Shown in pieces: positions 10,916-23,357 of a stretch of 64,000 nucleotides of DNA. Both the position numbers and the translations under genes were made by a program. Below the pieces are notes generated by a model. It was not told the origin of the DNA. It saw only the letters and a program-made list of their open reading frames with translations, and did not search any database. Source of the DNA: Gigaspora margarita (taxonomy: Eukaryota; Glomeromycota; Glomeromycetes; Diversisporales; Gigasporaceae); contig WTPW01000363.1 in assembly GCA_009809945.1 (NCBI GenBank), positions 339,162-403,161 on the forward strand, written 5' to 3'. Each line of letters opens with the position of its first letter. The stretch's first letter is position 1.

Positions 10916-11042
10916 AGAATTTTTTCCATGTTGAATTCACAAAAATATAATTTTGATCAATCAATCGTTTAAATAAGTTATTTAAGTTTAATGAATATTT
11001 TATACTTTACTTCTTGTTTATTAATGTTAATTTAGCTAATAA

Positions 11043-11306
11043 GGCCAGACCAAGTTGATTATGTGTTTTACATTACCCCCCCCCTCTCCTCAGAGCTCCT
11101 CCTCTCCCTCATAGTAAAAAAAATTTAGATAAATATACATAGGGCTACAGGATATTTCGGAAAATTTTTATACAGTCATGGAACAATTCAGAAAAATTTT
11201 TTTTTTGAAAAAAAATTTTTAAAATTTACTATGGAACCACCCCTCCTCCCCCTCTTCTGGAGGGGAGAGGGGGTAATGTAAAACACATAATCAACTTGGT
11301 CCGGCC
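11043..11306. mobile_element. PIF/Harbinger (Tourist-like) MITE, copy 1
   Basis: TIR GGCCAGACCAAGTTGATTAT, continuing GTGTTTTACATTACCCC, and its near-exact reverse complement at the right. The flanking 3-bp duplication TAA (11040-11042 and 11307-11309) fits the TWA target and GGCC start of PIF/Harbinger. A second copy is at 52222-52459. It is inserted inside the hAT element. Confidence 0.92.
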
Positions 11307-11858
11307 TAAATACAAAGGATTTTAATGTTAAAAATAATCGCATATTAAATCTTTTTATTCATATTATTTATTTATGTATAAAGATCTTTTTAATCAATAC
11401 ATTAAAATTCGTAAAGTCATAAATTTGTTAGCGAAATTCGTGAATAATACCTTTAGCTTTTTCTTGTAAAAAAATTAATTGCATCTTAAAGCTATTTTAG
11501 TGGTATTGTATAATTATTATAATCAGGCTACCATTTTTTCTGGGCGACGCTATGAAGTCTTGTAGCTTAGTGATTTAGTATAGCTCAGAGATCGAACAGG
11601 CCCTTAATTGTAATATTGGGCTGCTATATGTAAGAATTTTTATTTTGGCCCTCATCCGTAATTATTTTCATTTTTGGACCTAATTACCTTTATTATATAA
11701 TCTTAATTTTTTATATATTGCAGAATCGCGGATCGCTTAAAAAAAAAAATTTTTTTTATATATAAGTACTATACGTACTGTACGTACTGTACGTACTGTA
11801 CGTACTGTACGCTAAAAAAATTTGGGTAACATATAAATGGCACATCACTAATTTTACT

Positions 11859-12199
11859 CTATAATTCAGAAAAGGCTTTTTTTAGCTGTTTATGCATATA
11901 AGTTTATAAAATTAATTTATCTCATTTATAACAAGTTTTATTTGGTCTATTATCGCATAATCATAAAGTGGCCGTCAGAAAATAAAAAAAAAAAAATAAA
12001 AAAAAGATATTCTCGCATTAATGTAAAAAATCTCAAAGTAATCCATCTAATTTGAATCTTTGCAACATTTCATTTCTGGTTACGTATATCGGGAGTCCGT
12101 ATGTACGTACTAAAATTGTTATCCACTTTTAAAATTAATGAATGATTGCTATTATTTAATATCAAATGACCTCCAGCAAATTATAAACTTATTTTTATG
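11859..12199. other. Intergenic, A-rich
   Basis: Contains an A-rich stretch at 11980-12006. No gene recognised. Confidence 0.5.
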
Positions 12200-13720
12200 A
12201 GCATTTGTAAACCGTTAACGGTGTAGAATTATTATAGCAATATAGTATTATGGAGAGAATCAGTTAAAGATATAAGATTTATAGAGATGTTACTTTTAAT
12301 GTTAAATGCTGAAGAACGAGCTTCATTGACTCCTTTTGAAATTACTCATCCAAGTTATCCAAAACTACTACTATTTGAATATAAAAAAATTATATTATAT
12401 CTATTAGCAATCATTGTATAATGGTGTTAAAAATTGCTTCATTATGAAAGACGTCACAGGGAACCTGGGCTTGAACATCCGTTGAATGTTCTTTGATTGC
12501 AATGTTTCTACAAACATGTGAAAGGTTTAATACTTAAGAATTAATGAAATTATTTGCAATCAAACAATATTTGAATAATCATTACAAGAACAACAATGTC
12601 ACCTCTATGGACTTAAATTATTTTGATGATTATTATAAATCCAAAATAATAGAAGTATTAGTAAAAATTCTTTGTATGAATTCTACTTGACTTCTATGAC
12701 CTTCATCCTAATCATCTTAGGGATAAAGGCGTGATAATGTTATTAGAAGCCCTTAAAAATACCATTCTAAATTTTAAATTTTGGTTATAATCGGATTGGT
12801 AATGGGAGGAAGAAAGGTGTTGGCAAAGTTTCTTGCAAAAACACGATGTTGGCTTTCTTAAATTTTCTTGCATTAAAGGAGAAAAGGCATGATACCCTGA
12901 AATATTTGAATATTAGTATGAATAATCTTGAATTAAAAGAAGGAGAATTATAAGTAGATGCAATTTTACAAGAATACCACACTAACTCCTTGAATATTGA
13001 TGATAACTACCTTAATAAGAATTATGTTGGATCTGAAGTAATAAATGCATTAGCAGATGTACTTTGCAAGAAACATACTTTGAAAAAACTGTGAATCTTC
13101 AATTTAATGAATTAGATCGGAAGGAATTAAACCATTAGCAAATGCACTTTACAAGAATACCATACTAATTTCTTTGAATCTTAGTGGACTTATTGAAAGT
13201 TGGTTACCTAATAATATTGGTTCAGAAGGAGAAAAAAGTATTAGCAGATGCACTTTGCAAGAACAATTCCTTGAAAATTTTGAATTTTCAATCTAAAAAT
13301 CTTGGACTAAAAGGATGAAAAACGTTAGCAGATACACTTTGCAAAAACATCACATTAACTTTTTTAAACCCTGGTTATAATATTCTGGGATCTGAAGGAG
13401 GAAATCATTAGCAGGTGCGCTTTGCAAGATACATTGATCTCTTTAGATATTAATGATAATTATTTTGGATCAGAAGGAGTAAAAGCGTTAGCAGGTGCTC
13501 TTTAAAAGAATAGTATACTGAAAATATTTGGGATTAGAAAGAAGAAAAACTTTAGCAGCTGCACTTTGCAAGAACACTATGCTAAATTTTTTTGAATATT
13601 AGTTTTAATAAACTTGGATCAAGAGGAGGAAAAGCATTAGTAGGTGCACTTTGCGAGAATACCACACTGACTTTTTTAAATCTTTAATCTAATGATATTA
13701 ATTTTAAAGTAAAAAATCAA
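12200..13720 (+). pseudogene. Decayed F-box/LRR gene, plus strand
   Basis: Fragments in several plus-strand frames match the better preserved minus-strand gene at 14778-16242 in the same order. The first is CRIIIAI, as in RQWCRIIIPILW, near 12219. Next come residues like MLLLMLNAEERASLTPFEI and HPSYPKLLLFEY near 12290-12380. Then at least seven leucine-rich repeats follow, each with a form of ALADALCKNTTL, spelled GCAGATGCACTTTGCAAGAA. Many frameshifts and stops separate the repeats, and the F-box start is missing. The family's LRRs are 28-29-residue ribonuclease-inhibitor type. This is an old dead paralogue in convergent orientation to its neighbour. Confidence 0.85.
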
Positions 13721-14290
13721 GTTAATTAACACAGTAAATATTGCGGCAGATTAAAATCAAATCGCGATTTTGTATAGTAAGCCACCAAAATACAAATTTT
13801 TGGGCGCATATTTTAGAGGTCGGGTAGGGTTTATAGTATAAATGGGTTAGATAGAACCTCAAATTTCATTTTAATCCAATTTTTTTCATGATCCATGACA
13901 TATATTAACAATAAATTATCAAAAAATAAATAGCGGATGAAATTTTTTTTTCTAAAATTACGAAGGAATTTGCTATAACTTTCTGCATGTTGACGTCACA
14001 TATCATAGAAATAATTGCTTGATCTAATCCAAAATTTGCCTTTAGATCGATCATTTATTCGACCTATTTAATTTACTAAAATATAACTCATATTACCTCT
14101 AATAAACAATCAAAATTACACCAAAGTCCAATCATTAATTCTATATTAAATTAATAAAACTTATAAAAAAGTTAAAATTATTGGTTAAATTTTAAATTTT
14201 TTCATTTACCAAATTCAAAAATATTTTATCTGTTAAAATTACTGTATAAATTTTAAAAATTTCATCACACATCAATGAGTGTCGCACAAG
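13721..14290. other. Intergenic between convergent F-box/LRR genes
   Basis: AT-rich, no ORF of note. I see no repeat structure before the MITE at 14291. Confidence 0.5.
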
Positions 14291-14514
14291 AAAACCTGTA
14301 AGTAAAAATTAACGTTATCACTAATATATATAAACTTTATATATATGTCGTAGGTGGGAACAGAATTTAAATTGATTTAAATTTTTAAGGTTAGGGTTGG
14401 GATTTTTAGTACATTTATTCCGTTCTAATCTAAGTAGATTCCGAACCTATTATAATCCCATTCCACTTACAACATATATATTAGTAATAGCGTTAATTTT
14501 TACTTACAAGTTTT
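14291..14514. mobile_element. 224-bp MITE
   Basis: Inverted arms AAAACCTGTAAGTAAAAATT on the left and the reverse complement of AATTTTTACTTACAAGTTTT on the right, continued inward through ACTAATATATAT and GTCGTAGGTGG. The centre contains AAGGTTAGGGTTGGGATT. Target duplication is not clear. Confidence 0.8.
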
Positions 14515-14777
14515 ACCTGATACCATCTGATTTTGTTAAAATTGTGCCCTTTCATTAAAATGCTTTTTGGAAAGTCGTATTGGAACTATTTTGCACACAT
14601 GTTTATTTTTTATTATGTTGTTAATTACTGTATAAGTAAATATTATTTTAAATTAGATTCACATTCATCTTTTGGTTCGATGGTTTTTTTCTCTATTTAC
14701 TTTTTCAATAACATTTATTAATGATTTATTTCTTTACATTGAATACAATGATGGACTATTTGTTATCTTTGATATGC

Positions 14778-16242
14778 TTATTGCAGTATTTCTATATTTA
14801 GATCGTTGGATCTAATTTTAAAATGAATTTTATTAGATCGAAGATTCAAAAGAGTCAGCGTAGCGTTCTTGGAAATTGCATCGGCTAAAGCTTTTCCTCC
14901 TTCTGTTCCAAGACTATTACAAGAAAGATTTAAGGAAGTCAGTGTGGTGTTTTTACAAAGCGAATCTGCTAATACTTTTCCTCCTTCTACTCCAAGATTG
15001 TTAGATGTAAGGTTCAAATACTTCAGAGTATTGTTCTTGCAAAGTGCATTTGCTAATGCTTTTCCACCTTCTGGTCCAAGGTTATTATGACCAATATTCA
15101 AAGAAGATAGTGTGGTGTTCTTGCAAAGTGCATCTGCTAACATTTTTCCTCCTTCTGATTCAATATAATTGTGATACCAACTCCGTAACTTCCGCCAAGA
15201 TTCAATGAAGTCAATGTGTTATTCTTGCAAAGTGCCTTTGCTAATGCTTTTCCTCCTTCTGACCCAATATCATTATCACTAAGATTCAAAGAAGTCAGCG
15301 TGGTGTTTTTGCAAAGTGAATCTGCAAACGATATTCCTCCTTCTTTTCCAAGTTCATTATAATTAATATCTAAAGAGATCAAAGTAGTGTTCTTACAAAG
15401 CGCATCTGCTATTGCTTTTCCTCCTTCTGATCCAAGATAATTATAACCAAGATTCAAATAAGTCAATGCAATGTTCCTGCAAAGTGCATTTGCTAATGCT
15501 TTTCCTACTTTTGGTTCGATATTATTAGTTTGAAGATTCAAAATTTTCAGGGTATTGTTCTTGCAAAGTGCGTCTGCTAATGCTTTTCCATGTTCTGATT
15601 CAATATAACAAGTTATACAACCGTTATTACAACCATAAAGACTCAATGAAGTCAAAGCAGAATTCTTATAAAGGATCTTTACTAATCCATTACTTTCTTA
15701 GATTTACAATCGTCACTTATATTATACGCAAGATATAAATCTAGAGAGGTAATAGTAGTGTTCTCATAAAGCTTTTCAAATATAAATTGATTGCAAATAA
15801 TTTCATCAAGATATAAATATTTAAGATTCTTGCCAGTTCGTAGAAGCATTGCAGTTAAAGAATAATTAATGGCATTTTCAAACTCATCTATTTCATGATC
15901 CCAACCAATAACTACATCGTAAGGAAGCCAATTTCTAACCCCATCGCACAGATCTTTGGTAACAGATGTAATATGACTTGTATATTCAAATAGTGGTTTT
16001 GGGTGACTTGGAAGATCAATTTCAAACGGAATTAATAGAGTTTGCTCATTTGCATTTAGTGTTAAAAGAAGTGTTCTTATAAGTCTTTTATCTTTAAAAT
16101 GGTTTCCTGGTTCACTCCACAAAATTGGTATAATTATTCTACACCATTGCCGGTTTGCAAGAGCACATGAAAATAAGTTTTTATAATTATTCCGAAAGTT
16201 ATTAAATATTTGGTAATAGCATTCATTTGGTAATGATATCAT
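14778..16242 (-). pseudogene. F-box/leucine-rich-repeat protein, two frameshifts
   Basis: F-box proteins recruit substrates to SCF ubiquitin ligases, and the LRRs bind the substrate. The start ATG at 16242 gives MISLPNECYYQIFNNF, then ALANRQWCRIIIPILWSEP, a typical fungal F-box in residues 1-50. A linker of about 130 residues is followed by 11-12 leucine-rich repeats with GKALADALCKNTTLTSLNL and N-x-L/I-G-x-EGG. The reading frame shifts twice, near 15660-15690 and near 15140. The homologous sequence continues immediately in another frame each time, with no splice sites there. The C terminus is at 14778. Since everything else is intact, assembly errors or a very recent loss are both possible. 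No signal peptide or membrane segment is visible. Its decayed paralogue lies downstream on the other strand. Confidence 0.88.
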
Positions 16243-16499
16243 ATTAAAAAATTACAAAAAATTTAGTATCAGGTGCGTACGTACATACGTTGTATTTATA
16301 TCTTTAGGAAAAGGCTGTGAAACGTTGCTAAAAATCTAAATTTGGAAAGAATTACGCAATGTTAACAGTTGATATTGATCTTCCACGAGCTGTGCACAGA
16401 AAGCAATAGTAAAATTTCAAAAAAGAATAAAATATGAAAATTAGAAAATTTAACATTATATGTAATAAAATTAATTCTGGTCTAAAGCTGCTGGTGAAA
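16243..16499. promoter_or_regulatory. Upstream region of the F-box/LRR gene
   Basis: Non-coding stretch between the F-box start codon and the palindrome. Contains CGTACGTACATACG near 16275. No defined promoter element can be claimed. Confidence 0.3.
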
Positions 16500-16510
16500 C
16501 TAAACTGTAA

Positions 16511-16720
<210 letters not shown>

Positions 16721-17096
16721 TAAAAACGTCTTTGATCCAAAAATAGGCTACCCCACGATCGACAATAGTCGCTACATAGTAAAGTCTAAATTCTACTATG
16801 TAAATCGATTATCATCGCTTAAGTAAACTTATTTGGAAGATCAAAATACATATATGATAAAATTTTAGTAAGATTAAAGAACATTTTATTATTTGACTTT
16901 TAATTTTTACTTTCGACGAAAAAATTAAAATTTTTTTAAAAAATATATTCGATGAAAGTAAAAATTAAAAGTTAAATAATAAATGTTCTCCTATTTTTAT
17001 GAAAATTTTAGAAAAAATGTATTATGATCTTCTGAACATATTTACTTAAGTGAATATAATCGATTTACATAGTAAAATTTGGACTTTACTATGTAG

Positions 17097-17402
<306 letters not shown>

Positions 17403-17407
17403 CAGCT

Positions 17408-18720
17408 TTAAGCTATACCAAGTAGGTTGGGATGAATTAGTATGAGATGCCAAATTGGACATGTTATTATAAGAAAGGAATTGAAGCAATTTAAATTGGA
17501 GTTACTAGTTAAAATAGAGTCAGCAGAGGCATTAAAGTCTCCTAAAACTATTGGTTGAATATTTAATGAAATTGCTTGTTGAATCCATTGAATAATAGTG
17601 TCTTGGATTTGAAGTCTCTCTTGTGAGTTATTAGAGGGCGGATAAATAGTAATTATATGAAATTTAAAATCATGTTTAAAAAATAAATCAATAGCTATTG
17701 CATAGCCAGGATATATAATAATATTATAAATATGAGGGATAAGATGGTTGCGAAACATAATGGCAGTACCTGCTTTAGAGCTATCAGTACAGGACCAAAA
17801 AGTAGGAATAAAATGGGGTTTGTTTAGGTTTGAATGTAGAAGGTGCACTGGAGAGTTTAGTTTCAGTGATACTAATAATATTTAAATTGTGAGATAAGCA
17901 ATAATTTTCCCAAACTTGTTTTTTGGTAATATTATTAAAGCATTGGACATTATGTATACAAATAGAAAGATCAAGAGGTATTAATGGGTTGTTATTATTA
18001 GAAGAAGATTTTGATTTAAGTAAGGCCTTATTAAAAAGATGAAATTCTTTAAAAGGTACAAAGAAGTGGTTAGGTAAAAGAAACTCTTGTGGTAAATATA
18101 TATGTGCTACTTCAAAAACATAATCAATCCTACTATATTTAATGGAGATTCTAATGTATTGTTCTGTATAAAATATTGGATATTCCTCTTGTAAATAAGT
18201 TAAAAAGAAACTAACAGTTTGTGGTAAAGGTAAAGATTGTAATCTGTGGTGGTATAAAAATTTGTTGTAGCATATTGATGGGTCATAGATTTCAAGTGGA
18301 TTAGAATAGAAGTTAATGTTTATTCTTTGTGTAGTATTAGTGTGTGTAGTTGATATATTGGAATTGTTATCAGAGCTATCTGATAACAATTCATATTCAT
18401 TATATGTTTCTTGTTCTATAGAGTAAGTAGAACTATGTTGCTGTATAGGTGATGATAAATGGGTATGATATTGAAGTGGTACTTCAGCATGGCTGATGAA
18501 ATGGTATTTGAAGTACTAGGATTAATTTCTGTAGAAGCACTTGCCATTTCAAGCTCAGTTCTCACAGCTGTGCAGTATACTATAGCCTGCCCTGTACATT
18601 GGGTTTGGCCATCATAAACCTGGTCCTCTGCGTAAATGGACTTAACTACCCCTCATTCTCTTCTAAGAATGGCCCACTAAAAGTGGAGGACATCATTATC
18701 TCAGAAGTGGTGGCTGCATT
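17408..18720 (-). pseudogene. LINE fragment: 5' region plus AP-endonuclease domain
   Basis: Minus-strand frames encode an N-terminal region (MASASTEINPSTSN near 18545; then EQETYNEYELLSDSSDN) and an endonuclease/exonuclease/phosphatase domain of the LINE type: HNVQCFNNITKK, then LNIISITETKLSS, KAGTAIMFRNHLIPHIYN and IVLGDFNASADS, then LASHTNSSQPTWYS. The frame shifts near 17800-17850 and again near 17475. The reverse transcriptase that should follow is absent, because the sequence stops within the endonuclease domain where the collagen-like palindrome begins. Loss of the 3' part is not usual LINE 5' truncation and implies a later deletion or rearrangement. Confidence 0.85.
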
Positions 18721-18834
18721 CATGTGATCTACAAAAAATAATTTTATTAATAAAATTATAAAAAATGATATGATTCTCAATATTTTACTAATTAATTATA
18801 TCTTTATGCTCTAAGTAGACTTGTTCTTCATATA

Positions 18835-18990
18835 AAAATACACTATATCAGTATATATTTACTTTATAATTTTAAATTTTAAGTAAAAAATGCTTAATTT
18901 TGGAATTTTTAATCAAAAATTCAAAATTAAATATTGTTTTCTTAAAATTTAAATTTTAAAGTAAATTATATTAATATGATATATTTTTAG
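18835..18990. repeat. AT-rich palindrome
   Basis: Arms ACTATATCAGTATATATTTA and the TATTAATATGATATATTTTT side pair around AAATTTTAAGTAAAAAATGC / CTTAAAATTTAAATTTTAAA. Probably a decayed MITE. Confidence 0.7.
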
Positions 18991-19000
18991 AATAAATCTA

Positions 19001-19328
19001 TTTGTTACCAGTGGTGACAGTCACTGGAGTGTGATTGACCAATTAGATCAAAGGATCATGTGTAATGTGAAAAATGCAAAAACTTTGATTTTTTTAAAAA
19101 ATCACTTTAACTTGAAATTTTGTCTATGAACCTACTTTTTTTTATGTGAAAAAAAATTCCTTGCAAAATTTTACTATATACTAAGCTTTACCCCAACCCT
19201 AACTATAGCTCTAACCCATCCATAACAATAGTAGGTTTTGATGCTTTGTTTTGTTTTGATCATAAATGTTATATGATCTAATTGGTCAATCATGCTCCAG
19301 TGACAGTCACCGCTAGTGACAAACACAT
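19001..19328. mobile_element. MITE with TTTGTTACCAGTGGTGACAG ends
   Basis: TIR TTTGTTACCAGTGGTGACAG, continued by TCACTGGAGTGTGATTGACC and AATTAGATCA, with a close inverse at 19268-19328. Interior AT-rich, no ORF. Target duplication not clear. Confidence 0.85.
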
Positions 19329-19686
19329 TTTTTCATATTTTTATATATAGAACAAATTTACTTATAATTAAGTTAGTATTAATTAGTAAACACTTGAGAA
19401 TTATAATATTTTTTATAATTGCCTAAAGCGTAGTGGAGAACTTTATATATTAAGATAATATAAAAGTTACATTTTTGATCTATCAAATAATAGGAATATT
19501 AATAATATAATTTCTGTATTTGGTGTCTGTTTGCATGTATATAATAGTTAGCTTTTTGATGTATTATATTATTTTGATTTGTGTTATATCTAAAAAATGA
19601 AATTAGATCTTAGTTGTTATTGTGCTTCAGACACAAATGCTATGAATTAACCTAGTTTTATTAATAAAATTATAAAAAATATTATT
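19329..19686. other. Intergenic, nothing recognised
   Basis: AT-rich, no supported ORF or repeat. Confidence 0.5.
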
Positions 19687-19795
19687 ACAGTTGACCCTTC
19701 CAAAACTGGTATGCATAATGAACAGGTTTTGTATTAGTTATGTCAGGTTACTGGATTTGAAAAATATCATGTAATATGTCAGCCTATATCAATCA
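19687..19795 (-). mobile_element. Decayed partial copy of CAGTTGAACCTCCC MITE
   Basis: CAGTTGACCCTTCCAAAACT, then GGTATGCAT, GAACAGGTTTTGTATTAGT and GGATTTGAAA, matches in order the inverted right ends of the MITEs at 45310-45539 and 52473-52658. The other end is not recognisable. Confidence 0.6.
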
Positions 19796-20108
19796 ATCAA
19801 ATTGCAGGATTGAATATGTTCAACATTCTCAACTACCACAAGAGTTCGATCTATACAACATATAATCATACAGTCTAATTTTATATAATCACTACTTTAT
19901 TGCTGAATAAACAAGTTTTTAGTAACAAAATTTTTCTAGTATACCAGAAAAATAACAAGCATTACTGAAAACTTGCTTTTTTTCTACTGTCACGACATCA
20001 TACAAAGTGCCATTATTTCCTAACCAAGAATTGTATATGTACTTACTATTGCATATATGTGTATATCTTCTTTCTATGCTGCTTATCAATATTGTGACCA
20101 TTTTGATT

Positions 20109-20958
20109 CAGTGATGGTAAATGACCTGAAATGATCCAAATGACCCAAATGACAAATGACTAGTCATTGGGTCATTTCAAGGCTCAAATGATCTAGAAGG
20201 TCATTTAACATATGTTAGTTAATATTCTAATGCTCTTTAGCCAAGCAGAATTGGCTGCCAAACAAAATTAAAACATAATCAATAATCATAGCTATAAGTA
20301 ATTAATATTTATATTTTAAGTAAAGTTTGTTTGAAATAATAAATTGCATATTTCGAACACCTTACTTAAGACATAAATATTAATTGACTTAGTAAAATTT
20401 GGGACTTTAATCTATAGCTAGAATTATCAATAAGAAAAAAATAATAAAGTTTGATAACTTTTTATACAAGTAATTCGACCAATAAAATTATTTTATATGC
20501 CAATGAATTAAATGAACTTAATACTGGTAACCAAAATGATTTTGTCATGATTTAATAGTTTGAAATTATTTAAATTTTGATCAAGCGATTGAGTTATTTA
20601 CCATTCCTAGATGGGACTGGGCATATAAGCTTTTATTTGGTTTGGGTCTGAGTCTATTGATACCTAGCCCAACCCAGCTTACTTCAAAACCTATACGTAT
20701 ACATTATCATTATATAGTTAAAGTTGATTAATCTATGTAAAAAATATTAGTTATAGGATACAAACTCTATATGCATAATGGCCCAATGACTAAATGACCC
20801 TCAAATGACCTCAGTTATTTTTAAATGATCATGGTCATTTAGTCATGAGTTATTTCTAAATGATCCAAAATTGAGATGACCATTAATGACTGGTCATTTT
20901 AGGATTATTTGAGATCATTTGAAAAATTTGCAAATAACCAGGTAATTTACTATCACTG
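20109..20958. mobile_element. Non-autonomous hAT element, 850 bp, 8-bp TSD
   Basis: TIRs CAGTGATGGTAAATGACCTG and the reverse complement of CAGGTAATTTACTATCACTG, with a perfect 8-bp duplication TTTTGATT at 20101-20108 and 20959-20966. Both subterminal regions are packed with AAATGACC/GGTCATTT motifs, as expected of transposase binding sites in hAT elements. No transposase. Confidence 0.93.
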
Positions 20959-20997
20959 TTTTGATTAGTAATATATACATTCTAAAAAAAAAGTTAA

Positions 20998-21314
20998 AGC
21001 AGTCATAGGACCCCAAACATCTAGTATAAAGATCATACAGAAATTTTTTAGCAAAAATACCTAAAATTTGAGAAGCAAAAAACAGTTTTTGGCAATTATC
21101 TTAGCATCTAGTTGTCCAATTTGAATGAACTTTTTTTAAAAATAAAGCTTTTAGTGAGGCACATCTAATAAAAAAAGTTTATTCAATTCTGATCACTGGA
21201 TTAGAATTTATTAAAGTAAATAAATTTTGTCATTTTTAGCAAATTAGACCAAAATTGGCCAAAATCCAGTTATGACCTTTATGAAAGATGTTGGGGTCCT
21301 GCAATTATAGTTTA
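20998..21314. mobile_element. MITE with AGGACCCCAAACATC ends
   Basis: Left GCAGTCATAGGACCCCAAAC pairs with right GTTGGGGTCCTGCAATTATA. The next blocks, TATAAAGATCAT and ATGACCTTTATG, also pair. TTAA is present just outside both ends, but the exact termini are uncertain. Confidence 0.75.
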
Positions 21315-21520
21315 ATAAATAAATTAAAATAAAAAACTAAAATAAAAATGTAACATATTTAAATAAAAATAAAAAACTAAAGAAAACATAAATAATCAAA
21401 AAAATAAATTATTACAAAAAAAAAAATAAATAAAAATAAATTATTAAAAAAAAAAAATAAATAACTAAGTTAAAAAGAAATAAATTATTACAAAAAAAAA
21501 TAAATAAATAAATTAAAAAA
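21315..21520. repeat. A-rich low-complexity tract
   Basis: (AAATAAAA)n-like sequence with no coding potential. A similar tract lies at 23000-23330 on the far side of the foldback array, so the two may flank it as a pair. Confidence 0.85.
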
Positions 21521-21522
21521 TG

Positions 21523-22998
21523 GAATTGATATTTTCACACTCTTTTTTGATAATACTACACCCATGTAGATCATTTTACTTTTACTAATTTTTTAGAAAT
21601 TTGATTGAAGATATCTTGACACCCACTTAATCAAATTCTATTAACTTTTTTAGTTTAATTGTAGAAAGCAGTAGAATAAAATAAAAAATGTTGATCAAAT
21701 TTGATTAGAAGGGTGTCATGATATCTTTGATCAAATTTTGTAGAATTCTAAAACATCTAACAAATAAACTGTGGCAAAAAATTCTTTACAATCTTTGACC
21801 AAAGGTATCTTGACACCTACCTGACCAAATTTGATCAACTTTTTTTTTTGTTTTAATTGTAGAAAGCAGTAGAATTAAAATAAAAAAAAGTTGATTGAAT
21901 TTGATTGGAAGGGTGTCAAGATATCTTTGATCAAATTTTGTAAAATTCTAAAACATCTATCAAATATAAGCTGTAGCAAAAAATTGTTTACAATTTTTGA
22001 TCAAAGATATCTTGATGCCTGCCTGACCAAATTCGATCAACTTTATTTATTTTAATTTAGAAAGCAGTAGAATTAAAATAAAAAATTTTGAACAAATTTG
22101 ATTAGAAGAGTATCAAGATATCTTCAATTGAAGTTGGTAAAATTCTAAAATGCCTATCTCAATGGCAAAAAATTGTTTACAATCTTTAATCGAAGATATC
22201 TTGATACTCACCTGACCAAATTTGATCAACTTTTTTATTTTAATTATAGAAAGCAGTAGAATTAAAATAAAAAACAGTTGATTGGATTTGATTAGAAGGG
22301 TGTCAAAATATCTTCAATCAAAGACTGTAGAATTCTAAAACATCTATCAAATCAAATATAAGCTGCAGCAAAAAATTGTTTACAATCTTTGATTGAAGAT
22401 ATCTTGACACCCACCTGACCAAATTCGATCAGCTTTTTATTTTAATTGTAAAAAGTAGTAGAATTAGAATAAAAAAAATTGATCAAATTTGATTAGAAGG
22501 GTGTCAAGATATCTTGATCAAAGTTTGTAAAATTCTAAAACATCTATCAAATATAAGCTATGGCAAAAAATTGTTTACAATTTTTGATCGAAACTATCTT
22601 GACACCCACCTGACCAAATTTGATCAACTTTTTTTTAATTCTACTGCTTTTTACAATTAAAACAAAAAAAATTTGATCGAATTTGAGCAGATGGGTATCA
22701 AAATACCTTCAATCAAAGATTGTAAACAATTTGTTGCCACAGCTTGTATTTGATAGATATTTTAGAATTTTACAAACTCTGATCAAATATATCTTGACAC
22801 CCTTCTAATCAAATTTGATCAACTTTTTTTATTTTAATTCTACTGCTTCCTACAATTAAAACAAAAAAAAATTTGATCAAATTTGGTCAGTTGAGTGTTA
22901 AGATATCTTCAATCAAATTCAAAAAAAAATTAGAAAAAAGTAAATGATCTACATGGTGTAGCATTATCAAAAAAGGATGTGAAAATATCAATTTTCTA
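21523..22998. mobile_element. Foldback element with an internal array of palindromic units
   Basis: Terminal inverted repeats of about 60 bp (ATTGATATTTTCACACTCTT left, AAGGATGTGAAAATATCAAT right; also ATGTAGATCATTTTACTTTT and its inverse). Between them are about seven tandem units of 190-200 bp. Each unit is itself a hairpin: GATATCTTGACACCCACCTG, then TTGATCAACTTTTTTATTTT, AGAAAGCAGTAGAATTAAAA, AGAAGGGTGTCAAGATATCT. From about 22640 the units run in the opposite orientation. No ORF. Confidence 0.85.
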
Positions 22999-23340
22999 AA
23001 AAATTATATATTAGGCAATTTCTTTAAAATAATAATTAAGAAAAATAAAATAAATTAAATAAAATCTGAAAAATAAAAAAAAAATAAAAATGAATAAAAA
23101 TAAATAAATCAAAAAACAATAAATTAAAAAAATAAAAAAAATTTAAAATAAAAAAAAGGTTATAAAAAAAAGAACATTAGAATAAAAAATAATAAATAAA
23201 TAAAAAAGTTAAAAAAAAAGAACCATTTAAAATAAAAAAAGAAAAAATTTAAAAGGCAGTAGTGCAAAAAAATTAAAAAATTGTGAAATAAAGTAAAAAA
23301 AAACCAAAAATAAAAGTGAATTAAAAAACTCAATTACGGT
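22999..23340. repeat. A-rich low-complexity tract
   Basis: (AAATAAAAA)n-like. The small frames here are artefacts. Confidence 0.8.
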
Positions 23341-23357
23341 ATGTATGTACATGTCTA

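Larger units (their letters stand above)
10508..11850. mobile_element. Non-autonomous hAT element with 8-bp TSD
   Basis: TIRs TAGTGATGTGCCA and TGGCACATCACTA, flanked by a perfect 8-bp duplication ATTTTACT (10500-10507 and 11851-11858). Both features are diagnostic of hAT. Just inside each TIR is a tandem array of the 9-bp unit CGTACTGTA (10520-10570 and 11766-11812), itself largely palindromic. There is no transposase. The interior is a simple-repeat tract plus an inserted Harbinger MITE. Confidence 0.92.
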
